Shown: in pieces, positions 33,891-45,134 of the stretch | Layout of the letters: every line of letters begins with the position of its first letter | How positions within the stretch are numbered: the first letter of the stretch is position 1 | Assembly (NCBI RefSeq): GCF_051216895.1 | Contig: NZ_JBPKAO010000007.1 | Span: 124,001 to 188,000 of the forward strand | Source of the DNA: Aquipuribacter sp051216895 | GTDB lineage: Bacteria; Actinomycetota; Actinomycetes; Actinomycetales; JBBAYJ01 | DNA: 64,000 nucleotides | Direction of reading: 5' to 3' | Program-made: the position numbers and the translations under genes | Notes under the pieces: model-generated | The model's database searches: none | Told to the model about the DNA's origin: nothing | Seen by the model: the letters and a program-made list of their open reading frames with translations, nothing else

Positions 33891-33984
33891 GTGACTCCCC
33901 TGTAGGTGCGACCCGTGGGGCGGGTCGGATCGTGCGAACCTACGACCTCGGCGCGCAAAACTTGCGAGGTAGGCGTCACGGTTC

Positions 33985-34018
33985 CATCACGAATCGCGCG
34001 AACGCCCGATTCGTGGTG
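33985..34018 (-). terminator. Hairpin after the HAD phosphatase gene
   Basis: CATCACGAATCG (33985-33996) and CGATTCGTGGTG (34007-34018) pair over 12 bases with one G-T type mismatch and a 10-base loop. Read on the minus strand it starts 22 bases after the HAD stop, the expected place of its terminator, and it insulates the peptide operon downstream. Confidence 0.6.
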
Positions 34019-34039
34019 TCACGCCGTCACCGGCCGGTC

Positions 34040-34735
34040 TCACCGCACCAGGTCGACGACCGACCCTGTGGACAGCCGACCGAGCATCCGGACGTCGAGC
34101 CCCTCGAAGCCCGGCAGGCGGCTGCGGCCGACCTTGGCCGGGATGGCGACGTGCAGCGGTACGGCCAGGACCCGGCAGCCCGCGGCCTCGGCGGAGGCGA
34201 CGCCGGGCGGGGAGTCCTCGATGGCCACGCACCGGGCGGGGTCCACGCCGAGCCGCTCCGCCGCGGTCAGGTACGGCTCGGGGTGCGGCTTGCCGTGGGT
34301 GACGGCGTCGCCGGTGACGACGGCGTCGAACGTGCCCGCGGGCAGCGCCTCCACGATGGCTCCGGCCAGGTTCGCGTAGGACATGGTCACCAGCGCCTGC
34401 GGCACCCCGGCGGCCGCGCACGCCTGGAGCAGCTCACGCGCGCCGGGCCGGAACGGCGGGTCCTCGCGGACCCGGACGACCATGCGCTCCAGCAGCGCGT
34501 CCACGACCTGCTCCGACGTCAGGTCGATGCCGCTGCGCTCCACCAGGATCTGCCCGCTGACCGGGAGCGCGTTGCCGACCAGGGCCAGGCCGTCCTCGTG
34601 GGTCCAGGTGCCGCCGTGGGCGGTGACGAGCTCGGTCTCGGCCTCGATCCAGTACGGCTCGGTGTCGACGAGGGTGCCGTCCATGTCCCACAGGACGGCG
34701 GCGGGCAGGGCCTGGCTGGTGGTGCTCGGGCTCAC
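34040..34735 (-). CDS. HAD-family phosphatase (phosphoglucomutase-like subgroup)
   Basis: 231 residues. HAD motif I WDMDGTLVDTEPYW (nucleophile Asp and acid Asp), an alpha-helical cap after it, motif II ALVTMSYANL, motif III lysine in GDAVTHGKPHPEPYLTA, and motif IV IEDSPPGVASAEAAGC with acidic magnesium ligands. This pattern fits HAD subfamily IA enzymes such as beta-phosphoglucomutase or sugar-phosphate phosphatases; the exact substrate is unknown. It is downstream of metH on the same strand beyond the second assembly gap, and is probably transcribed with it. Confidence 0.9.
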   Translation of the reverse strand: MSPSTTSQALPAAVLWDMDGTLVDTEPYWIEAETELVTAHGGTWTHEDGLALVGNALPVSGQILVERSGIDLTSEQVVDALLERMVVRVREDPPFRPGARELLQACAAAGVPQALVTMSYANLAGAIVEALPAGTFDAVVTGDAVTHGKPHPEPYLTAAERLGVDPARCVAIEDSPPGVASAEAAGCRVLAVPLHVAIPAKVGRSRLPGFEGLDVRMLGRLSTGSVVDLVR

Positions 34736-34760
34736 GGAGCTCCTCGTCGGGTTGCGTGCT

Positions 34761-34779
34761 GGGGGGGGGGGGGGGGGGG
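34761..34779. repeat. 19-base G homopolymer at the second assembly gap
   Basis: A run of 19 G lies 25 bases from the HAD start. A second run of nine G (34913-34921) closes the gap on the other side. Together with the duplicated sequence around the gap this suggests a sequencing or scaffolding problem at a G-rich site between metH and the HAD gene. Confidence 0.85.
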
Positions 34780-34780
34780 T

Positions 34781-34821
34781 GCCGTCCGGTCAGGTGGCGT
34801 TGAAGTCCTTGGCCTCGGTGT
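34781..34821. repeat. 41-base imperfect duplicate of the metH end
   Basis: Bases 34781-34821 repeat 34923-34963, the C-terminal end of metH, with two mismatches (AAGTCCTT for AAGTACTT and GGTGT for GGCGT). Each copy follows a G run. The copy here has no reading frame of its own. It is best explained as an overlapping contig end that was not merged, so the 91-N gap may be absent in the real chromosome. Confidence 0.8.
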
Positions 34822-34912
34822 NNNNNNNNNNNNNNNNNNNNNNNNNNNNNNNNNNNNNNNNNNNNNNNNNNNNNNNNNNNNNNNNNNNNNNNNNNNNNNN
34901 NNNNNNNNNNNN
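34822..34912. other. Assembly gap (91 N)
   Basis: Undetermined bases downstream of metH on the minus strand. The same sequence flanks both sides, so the real distance between metH and the HAD gene may be only about 40-60 bases. Confidence 0.99.
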
Positions 34913-34931
34913 GGGGGGGGGCGCCGTCCGG

Positions 34932-38429
<3,498 letters not shown>

Positions 38430-38485
38430 GGGCGCGAGTGTAGGTGCGTAGGCTTGCCGCCGGTCCGGCAGTTCCGGGAGGTGGC

Positions 38486-39355
38486 ATGACGGAGAACGAC
38501 GCAGGTGGTACGGCTCACCCCGATGGTGACGGTCCCGCCGGTGGCGAAGGAGCACCCCTGCTCATCGCCGCGTTCCGGGGCTGGAACGACGCCGCCGACA
38601 GCGCGAGCGACGCCGTGGAGCACCTCGTCGAGTCCTGGGCGGCCGTGCCGGTCGCCGAGCTGGACCCCGAGCCCTACTACGACTTCCAGGTCAACCGGCC
38701 CGAGGCGGTCGTCGCCGCCGACGGCACCCGTGAGCTGGTCTGGCCCGGTACGAGGGTCCTGCGGGCGCACGTCCACGGCCGCACGGTGCTGCTGGTCGAC
38801 GGCACCGAGCCGTCCACCCGCTGGCGCACCTTCTGCGCCGAGATCCTGCAGGTCGCGGCCGCCCACGGCGTGCAGCGCGTGCTGACGCTGGCGGCGCTGC
38901 TCACCGACGTCCCCCACACCCGCCCCATCCCGGTGAGCGTCACCACGCAGGACCCGGACTCGGCGCAGCGGTGGGGGCTGGAGGTGTCCAGCTACGAGGG
39001 CCCGACCGGCATCGTCGGCGTGCTGCAGCACGAGGCGGCCCGGCTGGGGCTGGGTGGCGTGTCGTTGTGGGCCGCGGTGCCGCACTACGTGGCCCAGCCG
39101 CCCAACCCCAAGGCGACCCTGGCCCTGCTGGGCAAGCTGGAGGACCTGTCGGGCCTGTCGAGCCCGGTCACGGAGCTGCTCGAGGAGGCCGACGCGTGGC
39201 AGCGCGGGGTCGACGAGCTCGCCTCCGACGACGAGGAGATCGCCGAGTACGTGACGCAGCTGGAGGAGGCGCGCGACACCGCCGACCTGCCCGAGGCGTC
39301 CGGCGAGGCCATCGCCCGGGAGTTCGAGAAGTACCTCCGCCGCCGCGAACGCTGA
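38486..39355 (+). CDS. PAC2 (proteasome assembly chaperone 2) family protein
   Basis: 289 residues; ATG at 38486 with GGGAGGTGGC directly upstream. The PAC2 fold is indicated by LLIAAFRGWNDAADSASDAVEHL, VNRPEAVVAADGTRELVWP, VLTLAALLTDVPHTRPIPV and GIVGVLQHEAARLGLGGVSLWAAVPHYV. In eukaryotes and archaea PAC2 relatives assist 20S assembly; in actinobacteria they are conserved but uncharacterised. Its presence within 30 kb of prcBA is suggestive only. The C-terminal 90 residues form acidic helices. It is divergent from metH and convergent with mshC. Confidence 0.92.
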   Translation: MTENDAGGTAHPDGDGPAGGEGAPLLIAAFRGWNDAADSASDAVEHLVESWAAVPVAELDPEPYYDFQVNRPEAVVAADGTRELVWPGTRVLRAHVHGRTVLLVDGTEPSTRWRTFCAEILQVAAAHGVQRVLTLAALLTDVPHTRPIPVSVTTQDPDSAQRWGLEVSSYEGPTGIVGVLQHEAARLGLGGVSLWAAVPHYVAQPPNPKATLALLGKLEDLSGLSSPVTELLEEADAWQRGVDELASDDEEIAEYVTQLEEARDTADLPEASGEAIAREFEKYLRRRER

Positions 39356-39413
39356 CCCGCCCCGGGGCGGGGCGCGGTCCCGGTGGGCTCCGACGTCCGC
39401 GCGGGGCCCCGGG

Positions 39414-39494
39414 CCGTACCGACCAGCGACACGACACGCGGGCTCGACGGCCGGACCGCCGGATCGGCAGCTCCTGTGTCGCTGGTCGGTACGG
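39414..39494. repeat. 19-base perfect inverted repeat between convergent genes
   Basis: CCGTACCGACCAGCGACAC (39414-39432) and its exact reverse complement (39476-39494) are separated by 43 bases. It lies between the PAC2 and mshC stops. It may be a bidirectional terminator, but the arms are far apart and not flush with either gene; a small repeat element or regulator site is also possible. A shorter palindrome CCCGCCCCGGGGCGGG sits directly after the PAC2 stop (39356-39371) and may be the actual terminator of that gene. Confidence 0.75.
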
Positions 39495-39505
39495 GGGCAG
39501 CCGAC

Positions 39506-39554
39506 CCCCGCCCCGGCCCGGCCCCGCCCCGGCCCCGCCCCGGCCCCGCCCCGG
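39506..39554. repeat. 11-base GC tandem repeat
   Basis: CCCCGCCCCGG occurs four times (39506, 39522, 39533, 39544) with a 5-base partial copy after the first. It contains only C and G and lies next to the inverted repeat in the 237-base space between PAC2 and mshC. No gene is seen in this space. Confidence 0.85.
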
Positions 39555-39592
39555 CCGCGCCTCGGCCGAGCAGCAGCCGAGCCCTGCTCGCC

Positions 39593-40846
39593 CTACAGCC
39601 GGATGCCGAGCAGGGCGTCGACGGCGCGGGAGACCAGGCCGGGGGCGCCCAGGTCGTGGGGCTCGGCGCCCTCACCGGCCTCCTGACGGGTGCACCAGTC
39701 GTCGACGGCCGCCAGCGCCGTCGGGGCGTCGAGGTCGTCGGCCAGGGCGGCGCGCACCCGGGCCAGGGTGGACCCGGCCTCGGGCCCGCCCTCCCGGGAC
39801 ACGGCGGAGCGCCAGCGTGCGGCCCGGGCGGACGCGGCCTCGACCTCGGCGGCGCTCCACGTCCAGTCGCTGCGGTAGTGGTGGGACAGCAGCGCCAGCC
39901 GGACCACGTGGGCCGGGACCCCGTCGGCGGTCAGCCGGTGGACGAACTCCAGGTTGCCCTTGGACTTGCTCATCTTCTCGCCGTCGAGCCCGACCATGCC
40001 GGTGTGGGCGTAGCTGCGGGCGTACGGGCGCAGGCCCAGGGCGTGGCTGTGGGCGGCGCCCATCTCGTGGTGGGGGAACGCCAGGTCGGACCCGCCCCCC
40101 TGGACCGTGAACGCGTGCCCGAGCTCGGCCAGGGCGATGGCGACGCACTCCACGTGCCAGCCGGGACGGCCGTCCGGCAGGCCCTCCGACGGCCAGGACG
40201 GCTCCCCGTCGCGGCGGCCCCGCCACAGCAGGGGGTCCAGCGGGTCCCGCTTGCCGGGACGGTCGGGGTCGCCTCCCCGCTCCGCCGCGTGCAGCAGCAT
40301 CGTGTCGCGGTCCAGGCCCGACACCGCGCCCAGGTCGTCGACGGCGGCCACGTCGAAGTAGACGTCCTCGACGTCGCTGCCGTCCACGGGCAGCCGGTAG
40401 GCCGCCCCCGCCTGCTCCAGCCGTCGCACCACGGCCCCGACGTCGCCCACCACCTCGGTCACGCCGACGAACGCGTGCGGCGGGATGACGGCCAGCGCGG
40501 CCATGTCGTCGCGGAACACGTCGGTCTGGGTCTCGGCCAGGTCCCGCCAGTCGACGCCGGTGGCGGTCGCACGCTCCAGGAGCGGGTCGTCGACGTCGGT
40601 GACGTTCTGCACGTACCGGACCGGGTGGCCGGCGTCGAGCCAGGCCCGGTGCAGCAGGTCGAAGGCGACGTAGGTGGCGGCGTGGCCGAGGTGAGCGGCG
40701 TCGTAGGGGGTGATGCCGCAGACGTACAGCCCGGCCGTGCCGTGGACCGGGACGTCGACCACGTCGCCGACCGAGCTGTCGAACAGGCGGACCTCCGGGC
40801 CGGTTCCGGGCAGGTGGGGCAGGGACGGCTCCGGCCAGGACTTCAC
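39593..40846 (-). CDS. mshC: Cysteine:glucosaminyl-inositol ligase MshC (mycothiol synthesis)
   Basis: 417 residues from the GTG at 40846 (KSWPEPSLPHLPG, the typical MshC start). It joins cysteine to GlcN-inositol with ATP, the third step of mycothiol synthesis. The class I tRNA-synthetase fold is clear: YVCGITPYDAAHLGHAATYVAFD (HIGH-like motif and zinc Cys), GWHVECVAIA (zinc ligands), GGGSDLAFPHHE and EKMSKSKGN. MshC rather than CysS is favoured by the length, the absence of the anticodon-binding tail and the SCO1664/DUF3090 neighbours, which flank it in many actinobacteria. Confidence 0.95.
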   Translation of the reverse strand: MKSWPEPSLPHLPGTGPEVRLFDSSVGDVVDVPVHGTAGLYVCGITPYDAAHLGHAATYVAFDLLHRAWLDAGHPVRYVQNVTDVDDPLLERATATGVDWRDLAETQTDVFRDDMAALAVIPPHAFVGVTEVVGDVGAVVRRLEQAGAAYRLPVDGSDVEDVYFDVAAVDDLGAVSGLDRDTMLLHAAERGGDPDRPGKRDPLDPLLWRGRRDGEPSWPSEGLPDGRPGWHVECVAIALAELGHAFTVQGGGSDLAFPHHEMGAAHSHALGLRPYARSYAHTGMVGLDGEKMSKSKGNLEFVHRLTADGVPAHVVRLALLSHHYRSDWTWSAAEVEAASARAARWRSAVSREGGPEAGSTLARVRAALADDLDAPTALAAVDDWCTRQEAGEGAEPHDLGAPGLVSRAVDALLGIRL

Positions 40847-40949
40847 GGCGCGCAGCCTACGACGGCCCCGGACCCGGCCCCGCCACGGTCCGGTCCGGGG
40901 ACCCGGGCGGCGCCGGGGCGCGACCTGCCGGGGCCGGGCGAAGCGGGGC

Positions 40950-41822
40950 TCAGATCGCCGGCCACGGGATGGACGGCCAGCCACCGGACGGCTCGGGCAT
41001 GGCGCCGCCGTCCCGCAGCCCGCGGACCCGTTCCCGGGTGCGCTCGACCTCGTCCAGGCGCAGCAGCCGCTCGAGCATCTCCGTGAGCGGGGAGCCGTCG
41101 GCCAGGGCGTCGGCCAGGTGGTCGAGCTCGGACCGCTCCCCCGCGCCCAGCGGCTGCCCGGCCCAGCCCCAGAGCACGGTCCGCAGCTTGTCCTCGGTGT
41201 TGAACGTCAGGCCGTGGTCGACGCCCCGAACGGCCCCGCCCGGGCCCCGCAGCACGTGCCCGCCCTTGCGGTCGGCGTTGTTGGCCACCGCGTCCAGCAG
41301 CGCCATCCGCCGCAGCCGCGGGTCGTCCCGGTGGACCAGCAGCAGCGGGTCCCCGGCGCCGTTCTCGGCCTCCAGCACCGTCAGCCAGCCGTCGGTCAGG
41401 TCGTCGGGGTCGACGACGTCGACCAGCGGGTCGTCGTCGACCTCCTCCACCCACAGCTGGACGCTGCCCGGCCCGAACGGCCCGTCGGGACGGGGGACCG
41501 TCAGCGGCACGGTGTCCCAGCCGGCCGCGTCGGCCAGCAGGTAGGAGGCGACCTCGCGGTCGGCGAGCGTGCCGTGGGGGAAGTCCCACAGCGGCCGCTC
41601 GCCGCGGACCGGCTTGTAGACCGCCCGCACCGAGATCCCGTCCAGGGACACCTCGACCAGCAGGGTGGCGTTCGACGCCTGGACGAGCCGGCCGACCACC
41701 TCGACGCGACCGCTCATCAGGACGACCGCGAGGGCTGCGGGGTCCGCCACCCGGGGGTCGGTCGGGGCGACGTCGGGCAGGTCCGTCGCGGACGTGTCGG
41801 GGCCAGGACGAGCAGGGCTCAC
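40950..41822 (-). CDS. SCO1664-family (PI3/4-kinase-like) protein
   Basis: 290 residues, GTG start. It belongs to the uncharacterised actinobacterial family that accompanies DUF3090 and mshC. A kinase-like lysine lies in RAVYKPVRGERPLWDFPHGTLADREVASYLL, with further motifs LLDAVANNADRKGGHVL and VRGVDHGLTFN, which resemble the catalytic and metal-binding loops (NADRKxxH, DHG) of the phosphatidylinositol-3/4-kinase and HipA-like fold. It may phosphorylate a protein or small molecule; no substrate is known. The next gene upstream ends ten bases before its start, so it is probably part of the same operon as DUF3090. Confidence 0.85.
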   Translation of the reverse strand: MSPARPGPDTSATDLPDVAPTDPRVADPAALAVVLMSGRVEVVGRLVQASNATLLVEVSLDGISVRAVYKPVRGERPLWDFPHGTLADREVASYLLADAAGWDTVPLTVPRPDGPFGPGSVQLWVEEVDDDPLVDVVDPDDLTDGWLTVLEAENGAGDPLLLVHRDDPRLRRMALLDAVANNADRKGGHVLRGPGGAVRGVDHGLTFNTEDKLRTVLWGWAGQPLGAGERSELDHLADALADGSPLTEMLERLLRLDEVERTRERVRGLRDGGAMPEPSGGWPSIPWPAI

Positions 41823-41832
41823 GCGACCAGTG

Positions 41833-42390
41833 TCAGCGTCGGTAGCCGTTGGCGCGCGGGCAGACGTGCCCCTCGGGGTCCAGGGGGTCCCCGCAGAACG
41901 GGCAGGAAGGCCGGCCGGCCTGCACGACCGCCTCGGCACGGACCACGAACGCCCGGGCGGCCGCGCCGTCCAGGCTGACCCGCAGCATGCCCAGCGCGGG
42001 GTCGGCCTCGGCGGCCTCCGCGGGGTCGCTGACGCCGTCGGTCTCGGTGACCTGCAACGCCTCGATGACCACGCGGTCCCGGTCGGAGTCCCAGGCCAGG
42101 CTCATCACGCCGACCCGGAAGTCCTCCTCGATCGGGGTGGTGAGCGGGTCGGTGTCGACGCTGCCCTCGGGGGCCAGCGCGGGGACCGGCGCCGTGCCGC
42201 CGCTCCGGCTCACGACCAGGTCGAGCAGCTCCTCGACCCGCTGGGCCAGCACCTGGACCTGCGCCTTCTCCACCGCCACCGAGGTGACGCGGCCCCGGTC
42301 GCTGGCCTGCAGGAAGAAGGTCCGCTGCCCGGGCTCGCCGACGGTCCCGACGACGAAGCGCCGGGGCGGGTCGTAGTCGTAGACAGGCAC
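41833..42390 (-). CDS. DUF3090 family protein
   Basis: 185 residues. It matches the actinobacterial DUF3090 (SCO1665-like) family: VYDYDPPRRFVVGTVGEPGQRTFFLQA at the start, VAVEKAQVQVLAQRVEELLDLV, a variable acidic middle, and a C-terminal zinc-binding CPFCGDPLDPEGHVCPRANGYRR with three or four Cys/His ligands. Function is unknown. It is found almost always between a histidine phosphatase and the SCO1664-like kinase, as here, which implies that the three proteins act together. Confidence 0.93.
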   Translation of the reverse strand: MPVYDYDPPRRFVVGTVGEPGQRTFFLQASDRGRVTSVAVEKAQVQVLAQRVEELLDLVVSRSGGTAPVPALAPEGSVDTDPLTTPIEEDFRVGVMSLAWDSDRDRVVIEALQVTETDGVSDPAEAAEADPALGMLRVSLDGAAARAFVVRAEAVVQAGRPSCPFCGDPLDPEGHVCPRANGYRR

Positions 42391-42399
42391 CTGGCCACC

Positions 42400-43146
42400 C
42401 TATCCGCGACCGTCGGTGCCAGAGCCCGCTCCCCCACCCACGACGGCGTCGGAGCTGTCAGCCGTGCGCGAACGCCCGCGCCGCGGCTTGGTGCCGGTGA
42501 AGCCGGACAGGTCCCCGCCGGTGTCGTTGGACCGCAGCAGGAACGGCCGGGTAGCGGTGTAGCGGATCGCGGTGACCGACGCGGGGTCGGCCACGACCCG
42601 CTGGAACGTGTCCAGGTGGGACCCGACGGCGTCGGCCACGACCGCCTTGATGACGTCGCCGTGGGTGACCGCGACCCAGACGGCGTGCTCGCCGACCTCG
42701 GCGCGCAGCCGGGCGTCGGTGTCGCGCACGGCGGCCACGGCGCGGGCCTGGACGTCGCGCAGGGCCTCACCGCCGGGGAACTGGGCCGCCGAGGGGTGCT
42801 GCTGGACCACGGCCCAGTGCGGCTCCTTGGCCAGGTCCTTCAGCGCCCGGTTGGTCCAGTCGCCGTAGTCGCACTCGCTGAGCCGGTCGTCCAGGACGAG
42901 CTCGGGGCGGTGCCGGAGCCGGCCACGGGGCCCGTGGACGGCCCGTACGGCCTCGGCGGTGTCGACGCACCGCTGCACGGGGCTGGACACGACGGCCGAC
43001 AGCGCGACGGGGGCCAGTCGCAGGGCCAGGGCCTCCACCTGGGCGCGCCCGACGTCGTCGAGCAGCACCCCCGGGGTACGGCCGGCGAGGACACCGGCGG
43101 TGTTGGCGGTGCTCCGACCATGACGCAGCAGCAGGACCGTGGGCAC
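42400..43146 (-). CDS. Histidine phosphatase (phosphoglycerate-mutase-like) protein
   Basis: 248 residues, GTG start. It has the RHG motif LLLRHGRSTANTAG near the N-terminus (phosphorylated His), the second-arginine region SSPVQRCVDTAEAV, a central Glu in LSECDYGDW, and the second catalytic His in VAVTHGDVIKAV. The last 45 residues are a Gly/Ser/Arg-rich disordered tail. It belongs to the MSMEG_4193-type group conserved with DUF3090. The substrate is unknown. It starts a run of three genes on the minus strand separated by nine to ten bases. Confidence 0.92.
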   Translation of the reverse strand: MPTVLLLRHGRSTANTAGVLAGRTPGVLLDDVGRAQVEALALRLAPVALSAVVSSPVQRCVDTAEAVRAVHGPRGRLRHRPELVLDDRLSECDYGDWTNRALKDLAKEPHWAVVQQHPSAAQFPGGEALRDVQARAVAAVRDTDARLRAEVGEHAVWVAVTHGDVIKAVVADAVGSHLDTFQRVVADPASVTAIRYTATRPFLLRSNDTGGDLSGFTGTKPRRGRSRTADSSDAVVGGGAGSGTDGRG

Positions 43147-43213
43147 GGGGCGAGGGTACGTGCCGCCGGCCCGGGTCGGCGCCGCCGCCCGGGTCAGGCG
43201 CGCTCGGCCCGGC

Positions 43214-44032
43214 TCAGGCCTGGACGGTCCCGGTGAGCAGCAGGGCGTAGATGACCGCGGCCAGGCCGATCCGGTACCAGACGAAGATGCCGAACCCGCG
43301 GGTCGAGACGAACTTGAGGAACCAGTGGATGACGACCAGGGCCACGGCGAACCCGATGACGGTGGCCAGGATCGTCGGCCCCCAGGCGACCGGCCCGGAG
43401 CTGATCTCCCGCAGCTCGAACAGCCCGGAGGCGTACACCGCCGGGATGGCGAGCAGGAACGCGTACCGCGCCGCGGCGGCCCGGGTGTAGCCGAGCAGCA
43501 GGCCCGCGGTGATCGTGCCGCCGGAGCGTGAGACGCCGGGGATGAGCGCCAGCGCCTGGGCGAAGCCGTAGAGGACGCCGTCGCGCCAGGTCAGGTCCCG
43601 CAGCACCTTGACCTCGCTGGCTTTCTTGTCCGCGTAGCCCAGCAGCAGCGCGAACACCCAGAGCATGGTGGCCACGATCCACAGGCTGCGCAGGTCGTCC
43701 CGGATGAAGTCCTGGAACAGGAAGCCGAGCACCCCGATGGGCAGCGACCCCAGGATGATCAGCCAGCCCATCCGGGCGTCGGGGTCGTCGCGGGGGCGCT
43801 TGCCGACCAGCGACAGCGACCAGGCGGTGATGATGCGGACGATGTCGCGGAAGAAGTAGACGACGACGGCCGTCTCGGTCCCGATCTGCGTGACGGCCGT
43901 GAACGACGCGCCGGGGTCGGTGCCCATCAGCTCTCCGACCACGCGCAGGTGCGCGCTGGAGCTGATGGGGAGGAACTCCGTCAGGCCCTGGACGAGGCCG
44001 AGGACTGCACCCTCGAGGTAGCCGACGCTCAT
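43214..44032 (-). CDS. uppP: Undecaprenyl-diphosphatase UppP (BacA)
   Basis: 272 residues, an integral membrane protein with about eight helices. It removes a phosphate from undecaprenyl diphosphate so that the lipid carrier can be reused for peptidoglycan and wall polymers. Both signature boxes are present: GLTEFLPISSSAHL (near residues 16-29) and PGVSRSGGTITAGLLLGYTR (catalytic Ser/Arg). The ATG at 44032 overlaps the stop of the LLM gene by four bases. The downstream histidine phosphatase gene follows after 67 bases. Confidence 0.97.
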   Translation of the reverse strand: MSVGYLEGAVLGLVQGLTEFLPISSSAHLRVVGELMGTDPGASFTAVTQIGTETAVVVYFFRDIVRIITAWSLSLVGKRPRDDPDARMGWLIILGSLPIGVLGFLFQDFIRDDLRSLWIVATMLWVFALLLGYADKKASEVKVLRDLTWRDGVLYGFAQALALIPGVSRSGGTITAGLLLGYTRAAAARYAFLLAIPAVYASGLFELREISSGPVAWGPTILATVIGFAVALVVIHWFLKFVSTRGFGIFVWYRIGLAAVIYALLLTGTVQA

Positions 44033-45117
44033 CCCGCACGACCCGAGGCGTCGAGCGCCTCGGCGGCCGAGCGGAGCATCTGCAGACGGGCGGGCAGATC
44101 GGGGGCGAAGGGCACGACGTTGAGGGTAGTGACCCCGGCGTCGGCCAAGGCCGCCATCCGTTCCGCGATACGTGCGGGCGGGCCGAGCAGGCTCGTGCGG
44201 TCGACGAACTCGGTGGGGACGGCCGCGGCCGCGTCGCGGGGCCGGCGGTCCAGGTAGGCGTCCTGGACCTGCTCGGCGGCCTGCTCGTAGCCCATCCGCC
44301 GGGCCAGGGCGTTGTAGAAGTTCTGCTTCCGGCTGCCCATGCCGCCCAGGTAGAGCGCCGCGTAGCCGCGGACCGGGTCGGCCGCCGCCTCGACCACGTC
44401 GGCCTCGGGGCCGTCGGGGGTGACGACGAGCGGGCTGGTGGCGCACACGTCGAACCCGGTGAGGTCGTCCAGGCCCGCGACCCGACGTCCGGCCAGCAGC
44501 CGCTCCAGGGACTCCCCCACGTGCTCGGCGGACACGAACAGCCCGAGCCAGCCGTCGGCGACCTCGCCGGTCAGCTCGAGGTTCTTGGGCCCCAGCGAGG
44601 CCAGGTAGACCGGGAGCCGGTCACGGACCGGGACGACCGTGAGCCGCAGCGCCTTGCCGGGCCCGTCCGGCAGCGGGAGCACGTGGTGGCGACCGGAGTA
44701 GGCGACCGGCTGACGGGACAGCGCGAGACGGACGACGTCGACGTACTCCCGGGTGCGACCGATGGGCGCGTCGAAGCGGACGCCGTGCCAGCCCTCGGAC
44801 ACCTGCGGCCCGGACACGCCCAGCCCCAGCCGGAAGCGTCCGCCGGACAGCGTGTCCAGGGTCGCGGCGGTCATGGCCGTCATCGCGGGGGTCCGGGCGG
44901 GGATCTGCATGATCGCGCTGCCCACGTCGACGGTCGAGGTCTGCGCCGCGATCCACGACAGCACCGTCGGCGCGTCGGAGCCGTAGGCCTCGGCCACCCA
45001 GACGACCGAGTAGCCGAGCCGGTCGGCCTCCCGGGCGAGCGCGAGGTTGTCGGCGTCGTTCCCTGCACCCCAGTACCCGAGGTTCACCCCTAGTCGCACG
45101 CGGCCCACCCTAGCCAC
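44029..45117 (-). CDS. LLM-class F420-dependent oxidoreductase
   Basis: 362 residues. Luciferase-like TIM barrel: VRLGVNLGYWGAGNDADNLALAREADRLGYSVVWVAEAYG at the start (split), AIMQIPARTPAMTAMTAATLD, GGRFRLGLGVSGPQVSEGWHG and a C-terminal helix region VTTLNVVPFAPD. The family uses coenzyme F420 or FMN. The substrate is unknown. Several GTG codons lie near the start, so the N-terminus is uncertain by up to six residues. Its 3' end overlaps uppP by four bases, and it is divergent from the aldo/keto-reductase-like gene with only 17 bases between starts. Confidence 0.9.
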   Translation of the reverse strand: MARVGRVRLGVNLGYWGAGNDADNLALAREADRLGYSVVWVAEAYGSDAPTVLSWIAAQTSTVDVGSAIMQIPARTPAMTAMTAATLDTLSGGRFRLGLGVSGPQVSEGWHGVRFDAPIGRTREYVDVVRLALSRQPVAYSGRHHVLPLPDGPGKALRLTVVPVRDRLPVYLASLGPKNLELTGEVADGWLGLFVSAEHVGESLERLLAGRRVAGLDDLTGFDVCATSPLVVTPDGPEADVVEAAADPVRGYAALYLGGMGSRKQNFYNALARRMGYEQAAEQVQDAYLDRRPRDAAAAVPTEFVDRTSLLGPPARIAERMAALADAGVTTLNVVPFAPDLPARLQMLRSAAEALDASGRAG

Positions 45118-45134
45118 CCCCCTACGCTGCCCGT

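Noticed and set aside
38430..38485. Cobalamin riboswitch ahead of metH
   Set aside because: Only 56 bases separate metH and PAC2 starts and no B12-box-like sequence is present.
39593..40846. Cysteinyl-tRNA synthetase (cysS)
   Set aside because: Length, the missing anticodon-binding tail and the SCO1664/DUF3090 neighbourhood favour MshC.
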